From: Antilocapra americana
Taxonomy: Eukaryota; Chordata; Mammalia; Artiodactyla; Antilocapridae
Assembly: GCA_007570785.1 (NCBI GenBank)
Contig: ML664161.1
Location: 17,857,856 to 17,921,855, forward strand
Length of the DNA stretch: 64,000 bases
Direction of reading: 5' to 3'
A program made the translations under genes and the position numbers. Below the pieces are notes generated by a model that made no database searches, had not been told where the DNA came from, and saw only the letters and a list, made by a program, of their open reading frames with translations. Within the stretch, counting starts at the first letter, position 1; every line of letters begins with the position of its first letter. Below, in pieces: positions 57,850 to 64,000 of this stretch.

Positions 57850-57994
57850 TCCTAATGCACAAACCAACTTGAAAACCATAAGGAAAAGCTCAATACTCAT
57901 CAAAAAATTGACAAAGCAAATAAGTAGGCAATTTACAGAAGAAATCTTATGACTGATAAATATATAAAAATATGACAATATGATCATCCTTGCT
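57850..57994 (+). mobile_element. L1M ORF2 fragment
   Basis: 'aagtaggcaatttacagaag' and 'gactgataaatatataaaaa' match the L1 ORF2 block before the 'aaatgcaaatcaaaacca' region. It is short and diverged. Confidence 0.55.
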
Positions 57995-59475
57995 TGTAGT
58001 AAAATAAAGAAAAATAAGATATTACTTTTATTCCTAAAGCAAAAGAAGTTAAAGGACACTATGCAATCAAAAGATCGAGAGGCTGAGTGGATTAATAGAC
58101 AGAACCCAGCTACATGCTGCCTACAAAAGACTCACTTCAGAAATAAGGACACAGAGGAAAAATGAAAAATGAAGGGATGGAAAAAGGTATTTTGTACAAA
58201 TGGAAATAAAAAGTAAGCTGGTCTAATCACACACATTAGACAAAATAGACCTTTAAACAAAAACCATAATGAAAAGCAAGGGTGTTACCTAATGATAAAG
58301 GAGTCAATCCAGCAAGAAGAAATGACATTTATAAATATATATGCACCTAACATAGGAGCACCAAAACATATAAAACAAATATTAAAAGACCTAAATGGAG
58401 AAATTGACAGCAATACAATATTGTTGGGGACTTGTACATCCCATTTACATAAATGGCTAGATCAACAAAAAAACATAGAGCATGTGTTAGGCCATAAAAC
58501 TTGTTTCAATAAATTTTAAAGGATTGAAATTCTTTATATCACAGTGGTATGAAGAAAACTGGAAAGATTACAAATGTCTAGAGATTAAACAATATGCTAC
58601 TGAATAACCAATATATCATTGAAGAATCAAAAAAATTAGAAATACAGATAGACAAATGAGAACAGAAATACAGTATACCAAAACTGATGGGATACAGCAA
58701 ATGTGGCTCTAAAAAATATGTGCATAGCAATATAGGTCTAGCTCAAGAAACAAGAAAAGTCTCAAACAGTCTAACTTCACACCTAGAGGAACTAGAAAAA
58801 GAAGAACAAATGAAGCCCAAAAATAGTGGAAGGAAGGAAATACTGAAGATTGTAATAGAAAAAAAAAATGAACTAGAGACTTAAAAAGCAAGAGAAAACA
58901 ATCAAAGGGAAACTAAGAGCTGGTTCTTTGAAAAGATAAACCAAATTGACCAACCTTTAGCTAAACAAGCCAAAATAAAAAGAGGGCTCAAATAAACAAA
59001 ATAAAAAGGAAAGATAAGAAATTACAGCTGACACCACAGAAATATGAAAGATCAAGAGACTACTATGAACAATTTTATGCTAACAAATTGGACAACCAGC
59101 CACAGCCATTAGGGGGACAAAAGTTTTCAAATTGGAAAAAAAACTATTCAGATCGTAGAAAAAAGTAAAACTGTCACTATGTGCAAATGACAAGACTCTT
59201 TATACAGAAAACCCCAAAGACTCCACCCCAAAACTGTTAAAGCTAATAAACAAATTCAGTAATGTTGCAGGATGCAAAATCAATACAAAAATGTGTTCCA
59301 TTTTTATATACTAACAATTAACTAGCCGAAAGAATAATTAACATGATCCCATTTACAGTTGCATCAGAAAGAATAAAATACCTAGAAATAAATTTAGCCA
59401 ATGATGTGAAAGACTTGTACACTGAAAACTAAGACACTCAATGAAAAAAACTGAAGAAGAGATACAGCTGCAAGT
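57995..59475 (+). pseudogene. L1M ORF2 remnant with large internal deletion
   Basis: The order follows L1 ORF2. The endonuclease segment at 58,292-58,519 reads TFINIYAPNIGAPKHIKQIL and DLNGEIDSNTILLG. The linker at 58,740-58,885 has LTSHLEELEKEEQ and GRKEILKI. Then come 'gagctggttctttgaaaaga' (58,918) and 'ctatgaacaattttatgcta' (59,064). At about 59,100-59,140 it jumps roughly 1 kb ahead, skipping motif A, to 'aaactgtcactatgtgcaaa'. The catalytic FADD is lost there and reads CANDKT. ENPKDSTPKLLKLINKFSNVAGCKIN follows. Frames are interrupted by many stops, so no activity is possible. Confidence 0.85.
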
Positions 59476-59514
59476 AAGGTAAAACTGAGGTGAAACACAC
59501 AGAAAATTGTGGTT

Positions 59515-60205
59515 TTGTTGGGATGGAGGTGGGATCAAGATGGTGGAATAGGAATACTCTGAGCTCACCACCCCCCATGAACGTGTCAAACTACATATAG
59601 AACAACTCTCTCTGAGAATGACACGAAGACTGGCAGAGCAGCTCTTCTACAACCAAGATTATAAAGAAAGAACCACAAGGAGTCTGGTAGAAGGGGAGAA
59701 GTGATTTTCAAGTCAGGACCACACCCCGGTGTGTGACCCAGAAAAGCCGAGGGATATCACAGACTCTGAGGTCTTCCCTGAGGGTTGAGGGGCTCAAGCC
59801 CTATATTGATATCTCAGGCATGGAATCCAGCACTGGGAAGATTAATCACCTTGGCTTGTTTAAAAATAAAACAAATGAAGAAAACAAAATAAAACTCCTT
59901 GATACAGAGAACAGAATAGTGATAGCCAGAAGGGAGGCAGTTGGAGGTGAGGGTGGAGAAAATTGGTGACAGAGGTCAAGAATACAGTCTTTCATTCATA
60001 AAATAAAAATGCCATGGGGAATTGAACATAAAAAAAAAGGTCATGGAGATGTAATGTACAGCATGGTGACTATAGTCAATAATATTATATTGAATATTTT
60101 GTAACTTTGGTGACAGAGGATAACTTCACAGTGTATTCAAATATGGAAACATTATGTTCTATACCTGAAACTAATATAATTGTACTTCAATTTTTTTTAA
60201 AAAAA
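59515..60205 (+). mobile_element. Internally deleted L1: 5' UTR joined to 3' UTR
   Basis: 59,525-59,850 reads as an L1 5' UTR: 'aagatggtggaataggaata', 'gagctcaccaccccccatga', 'agaacaactctctctgagaa', 'tggaatccagcactgggaag'. From 59,880 it changes to L1 3' UTR: 'gagaacagaatagtgatagc', 'catggagatgtaatgtacag', 'gactatagtcaataatatta' and 'atacctgaaactaatataat'. ORF1 and ORF2 (about 5 kb in a full element) are absent. An open frame of 78 codons at 59,733-59,969 spans the junction but has no known domain. Confidence 0.75.
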
Positions 60206-60641
60206 GGGATATTATATGTATGTCTATTTTTACTATTTTGTATCTTTTACAATAATCTAATAAAGAGGTAGGCAAATGGGAATATTTCTTTACAGGAGAA
60301 CTTTGTGCTATGTCTGTGATTAAATCAATCACATGTATTCTTTAAGTTAAAATAATATGTAAATCACAGTATTTCTGTTTACTGTCCTTCAGTTCAAGAG
60401 CTGAATATGATAATTTCAGTGTTTCAGAGGATAAAAATAGCCCAAGATTCATAGAAGAAATTTAGAAAAATTAGTTACTTACTAAAAAAAACAAAAAAAA
60501 GATGGAGTTGGGGTAATGAAAATTCACTTTTAAAATTCAACGAGGCATAATCACTAATATTCAGTGAGGTCAGGTTGAGGAGAGAAGAAAGATGTGGTTT
60601 AGAGAACACTTTTGAAGAGGATGAATGATTTAAGTACTGAG
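60206..60641. other. AT-rich sequence, nothing recognised
   Basis: A/T-rich with short A runs; no gene or assignable repeat. Confidence 0.5.
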
Positions 60642-60860
60642 GGGCTTCCCAGGTGGCACTAGTGATAAAGAATCGCTTGCCAATGCAGGAGACTTAAGAG
60701 GCATGGGTTTGATCCCTGGGTCGGGAAGATCCCCTGGAGAAGGAAATGGCAAGCCACTCCAGTATCCTTGCCTGGAGAATCCCATGAACAGAGGAGCCTG
60801 GCGGGCTATGGTCCATAGCGTTGCAAAGAGTCAGACAGGACTGAAGCGACTTAGTACGTA
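60642..60860 (+). mobile_element. Bov-tA SINE
   Basis: Near full length: 'gggcttcccaggtggcacta', 'tttgatccctgggtcgggaa', 'ctccagtatccttgcctgga' and the tail 'gcaaagagtcagacaggact'. It retains several CpGs, suggesting a fairly young copy. Candidate duplicates (taagtac / ttagtac) are too weak to claim. Confidence 0.94.
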
Positions 60861-61093
60861 CCAGGCACGGTTAAGCCCAATGGGGATGAGGAGGACAGTG
60901 GGTCCCCAAGCCGCATGCTCCCTGAACGCCTCCTGTGGGCTAACAAGTTTCATCATAGAGATATCCTGAAAGGTCAGGCGAAGGAAACTCTCTTGCCCTG
61001 GTACCGGTCATACCAACTGGAGTACACTGAAAATCAATTTTTATAAATATAATTTTTATGCTGACAATCATATAGCATTGTATTTTATATATG

Positions 61094-61130
61094 TTTATAG
61101 CACTAACAAATTAGGCATTAGTGCTATAAA
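61094..61130. repeat. Perfect 13-bp inverted repeat with 11-nt loop
   Basis: Arm tttatagcactaa at 61,094-61,106, loop caaattaggca, arm ttagtgctataaa at 61,118-61,130. One mismatch outward, two more bases pair. Confidence 0.93.
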
Positions 61131-61439
61131 TATAGCATTTTAAACTTTAAATATGAAATACTTTTGCTAACTCTGCTTTAAAATATTTAATAAATCAGGA
61201 GTTTCAAAATATGAAAGGGCCTGGGCTTTGTCCAACCTCTGAGAGGCATTTATCATGGATTAACAAATTAGAAATGCTGAAAATCCCCTTATAGGGTTTG
61301 TCAATTTGCAGATTATTTACCTGGATATGTAATTGAGCAATACTGTGACTGGTCTGCTAGTTGTGATTATGGGGGCCTCCCAGGGGGTCATATTAATACC
61401 AAAATTACTTAGCTTTTTATTAATCAATTATGGGATGCT

Positions 61440-62042
61440 TTATTTAAGAGATGCAGGGAGTTTGAAGCGGTCGAAAATCCACAGGGCTTTAAAGTTTCTT
61501 ATTAAATCTTCTGCAGGTTTTTTCCAACATGTGATATATAACAGAGTTCTATGACATGATAAGAAAGCTAAGTATACCATTTGCAGTTCTAAAAGAAAAT
61601 TACAGGTAACTGAACTCCAAAAGCAGTAATAATTGGAATAGCAAGAGGTGCTGAGATAACAGCAAATAAAATCCGATGGGCATCTTGTGGTTATTTTGGA
61701 GAAATCATTACCTACTTTAATCATTTGGATTATGTATACTTGGAATGTACTCACTATTAGGGGTTTGATATATGTGTAATTTGACTCTGATGTCAATAGG
61801 ATCACATCTCTAGATAGTAAATATTGCCAGTTGCTTATGATGCCTGCATAACAAGTGGAAAAAAATCTTACAAATTGTACCTTGGATCTCATCAGTATAT
61901 TTGCTCTATTTATTAGTTTATAGCTAATAAACTTCTTTGTGAGAAGGAGCATGACATTTCTCTTGGGAAGTTTTATTTTTTCTTTCATTTTTTTCAACTT
62001 AAAAAAATGTTTTTGGTCCAAATGAACTGATATACAGAACAT
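61440..62042 (-). other. 200-codon open frame, product unknown (probably chance)
   Basis: This is the longest open frame outside recognised transposons. The translation is rich in Ile, Leu, Phe, Ser, Cys and Lys, which reflects AT-rich DNA. It shows no repeated motif, catalytic signature or convincing signal peptide. There is no visible promoter, and codon choice looks no different from the neighbours. It may be a decayed old element. I do not call it a gene. Confidence 0.15.
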
Positions 62043-63158
62043 TTAAACTGATATTTTTGTTTGCTTGTGTATTTCCCTTAAAAAGACTAGTCTTTCCTGT
62101 TGGTTAATCTCATTGTAACAAGAAATAGAGCACTGGTCCAGTGGTTAACACAACTACATTAAATTGACAGTATAACTGCATACTAGACATCCAAGACACA
62201 GAGGTAAAGCCTGGTACTAGGGAGAAAATCAGAGGGACTCATTCAGGTAAGAGATATGCTTTGAACCTAATATGTGCAGATATGATACCAGATGCCCTGG
62301 GTATGTCCTCTTCCTTGTTATGTGGCCAGCACCAAAAACTGCTAAACTCAACTCTGAGTCTTTACTGGGAAGCCACAAATTCAGGAATGCCTTTGTTAGG
62401 TTTGAAGTTAATTATTAATAAGTGGATGACCAAAACATCTTATTCTCTTATGAATTTCCAAAACCTTAAACCCTATCATAAAAACAATGTTAAACCTTGT
62501 AGAGGATGAAACTACCTTAAAACAAATCAGTATTTTTGAAAGTTTTGCTATTTATAATACCTATTTGGTCGTTTTGCAGTAGAAAGGTGATTTGCTCTTT
62601 ACTTCCTAGAAAAATGACCAAAGTGGAAAGAAGTGATGATACATTTAGTGGAAAAAGTTAAATTGTGGATTTATCAGAAATTTGGGGAAATGAAGATAAG
62701 GAGTCGGGGACTGTATCGGTTACCTATTCCAGTGATCAAAAACCTGATGCTGGTGCAGCAGCAATACCAAAGAAGCAGATAATTTCTGACCCAGCATTTG
62801 CACGACGCAGCTTTGCTCACCTCACCCTAATTCAGGCCTAAGCACCATGTTTCCAGCCCAGCGGCCCCTCACAACATTTCTGTCCCTCTCCTTTGACAGA
62901 TGGGGGTTGGGTTGGGTGAGGTCTCAGGAACCTGAGCTAGATGGGGACTTATTACCTGCAGATGCAATTGCCACAAGGGAAATATTAATAGCAGGGTCCT
63001 AAAAGAAAGGTAGGTAAGAGGCAGAATAAAGAGCCCATGCTGGGCAGAGGGCGGAGGGGGAATGGAACTCAGGTAGAAAGGCAGCCAAAGGACAAAGTTA
63101 GAGACAAAGATAAACGTTGCTGCTGAATGAGGATGTGGGGAGATGAAGTGTAAATCAG

Positions 63159-63360
63159 TGTTAGTCGCTCAGTCACGTCTGACTCTTTACAACTTAATGG
63201 ACTGTAGCCCACCAGTCTCCGCTGTCCATGGAATTCTCCAGGCAAGAATACTGGAGTGGGTAGCCATTCCCTTCTCCGGGGGATCTTCCTGACCCAGGGA
63301 TCAAACCTGGGGCTCCTGCATTGCAGGCAGATTCTTTATCGCCTGAGCTACCAGGGAAGC
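63159..63360 (-). mobile_element. Bov-tA SINE, reverse
   Basis: From the BovB-like tail 'gtgttagtcgctcagtcacg' through 'tccatggaattctccaggca' to the tRNA-like head 'cctgagctaccagggaagc'. Near full length. Confidence 0.95.
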
Positions 63361-64000
63361 TGGAACTTGTAATAGTTGCCGAGTCATCTGTGGACATCTG
63401 CATGGTCTTTTGTTATCCAGTTTCCTTAGCCTTTCATGAGAGCTCCCAGAGCTTTGAAAGTGATGGCCAGAGACAAACCATTTATCTGTTTTGGTATTTC
63501 TAATCATCTGACAACACACCCTGCTGAGTTAATGTACTTTCCCCATTATACCAACCTTACACTACTTTTATTTCAGTCAGTCTTGAGAGAAGGGAGCTCA
63601 AGGACACATGCTTTCCTTTCTGGAAGACTGATAATATGAGGACGCTCTCAACTGGGTTGAGCGCAGCCTCTTAGTAGTCCTACGGTGGGCCAGGCAACTG
63701 CATACCTGAGGCTCAAAAAGGCTGAATGAATTATCCAAGAAACTGGTAGAACTTGAATGAGCCCATCCCAAGAAAGCTGCTAGGAAAGTTTGAAAGCTTG
63801 AAGAGTCAACCAAGTTAGCAGCCTCTCAAACAACCAAGAAGCATTTCTCATATGCACTTTTTTCTACCACCATCATCACCACCAAATTGACAGGGGCACA
63901 TTTTCCTGAGGATAGTTTGTCTAATGAGCTAGTCAATCTGAAAACAAAAGCCCCTTCTGGGAGTTTCCATTGTGAGGAAGTTTTCTGCTCTTTGTGATGA
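63361..64000. other. No gene recognised
   Basis: A reversed MIR core is possible at about 63,655-63,765 ('aaaaaggctgaatgaattat'), too weak to call. Nothing else is seen up to the window end. Confidence 0.45.

Larger units (their letters stand above)
60861..63158. other. Unique stretch with one 200-codon open frame
   Basis: No young repeat is seen. It contains the hairpin at 61,094-61,130 and a minus-strand open frame (61,440-62,042). 62,800-63,100 is richer in G and C. No exon with a recognisable product could be supported. Confidence 0.5.

Noticed and set aside
60631..60857. Target-site duplication of the 60.6-kb SINE (taagtac / ttagtac)
   Set aside because: Seven bases with one mismatch in this composition is not distinguishable from chance.
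1..64000. CRISPR array, toxin-antitoxin, phage or other prokaryotic system
   Set aside because: No regularly spaced direct repeats, operons or ribosome-binding sites; all repeats are mammalian transposons.
1..64000. Recent retroviral provirus
   Set aside because: No paired LTRs, primer-binding site or gag/pol/env frames. Only old MLT1-like and unclassified LTR remnants occur.

Overview
This window is AT-rich, CpG-poor mammalian nuclear DNA. I find no protein-coding exon I can defend, no functional RNA gene and no bacterial, plasmid or viral gene set. The source is a ruminant, most likely a bovid. It carries many copies of the ruminant-specific repeat set: BovB (RTE-type) LINEs, Bov-tA tRNA-Glu-derived SINEs and a Bov-A2 SINE, over an older layer of cetartiodactyl CHR-2 SINE, L1, L2, MIR, MLT1, MER5 and MER20. 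The sequence does not decide between cattle, sheep, goat or a relative. The locus reads as a gene desert or a very large intron.

Layout. 1-3,360: degenerate L1 cut by a BovB 3' end, then a possible old endogenous-retrovirus internal remnant. 3.4-8.9 kb: mostly unique sequence. 8.9-16.6 kb: dense ancient repeats (LTR remnants, L2, MIR, L1M) with one young 5'-truncated L1 flanked by a 14-bp target-site duplication. 16.6-21.2 kb: MIR, L2 and MER5A. 20-25 kb: BovB tail fragments, then two successive L1M 3' ends, the second interrupted by two Bov-tA SINEs. 25-37 kb: mostly unique AT-rich DNA with a few SINEs; 35.6-35.9 kb looks like a candidate conserved non-coding element. 37.0-38.3 kb: a nested insertion, a CHR-2 SINE split by Bov-tA plus BovB. 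38.9-46 kb: L1M 3' ends, a 1.8-kb reverse-strand L1, a BovB copy with probable 3' transduction, and MIRs. 47.1-52.6 kb: the two longest BovB copies (1.8 and 1.4 kb, opposite strands, decayed reverse transcriptase) and a Bov-A2 dimer with a perfect 12-bp target-site duplication. 54.7-55.7 kb: a reverse-strand L1 with perfect 14-bp duplications and an internal Bov-A fragment. 57.2-60.2 kb: an L1 cluster ending in a copy whose 5' UTR is joined directly to its 3' UTR. 60-64 kb: unique DNA with two Bov-tA SINEs and one 200-codon open frame of unknown meaning.

Nothing here works together as a pathway. The only enzymatic coding capacity was retrotransposon reverse transcriptase/endonuclease, and every copy is truncated, frameshifted or interrupted by stops. 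I did not find an undescribed biological system. The most worthwhile observations are insertion-history structures (nested and chimeric insertions, a 3' transduction candidate, a foldback insertion, a mini-L1), several perfect inverted repeats and one candidate regulatory element. Family names come from memory of consensus sequences, not from a database search. Boundaries are approximate except where a target-site duplication fixes them.
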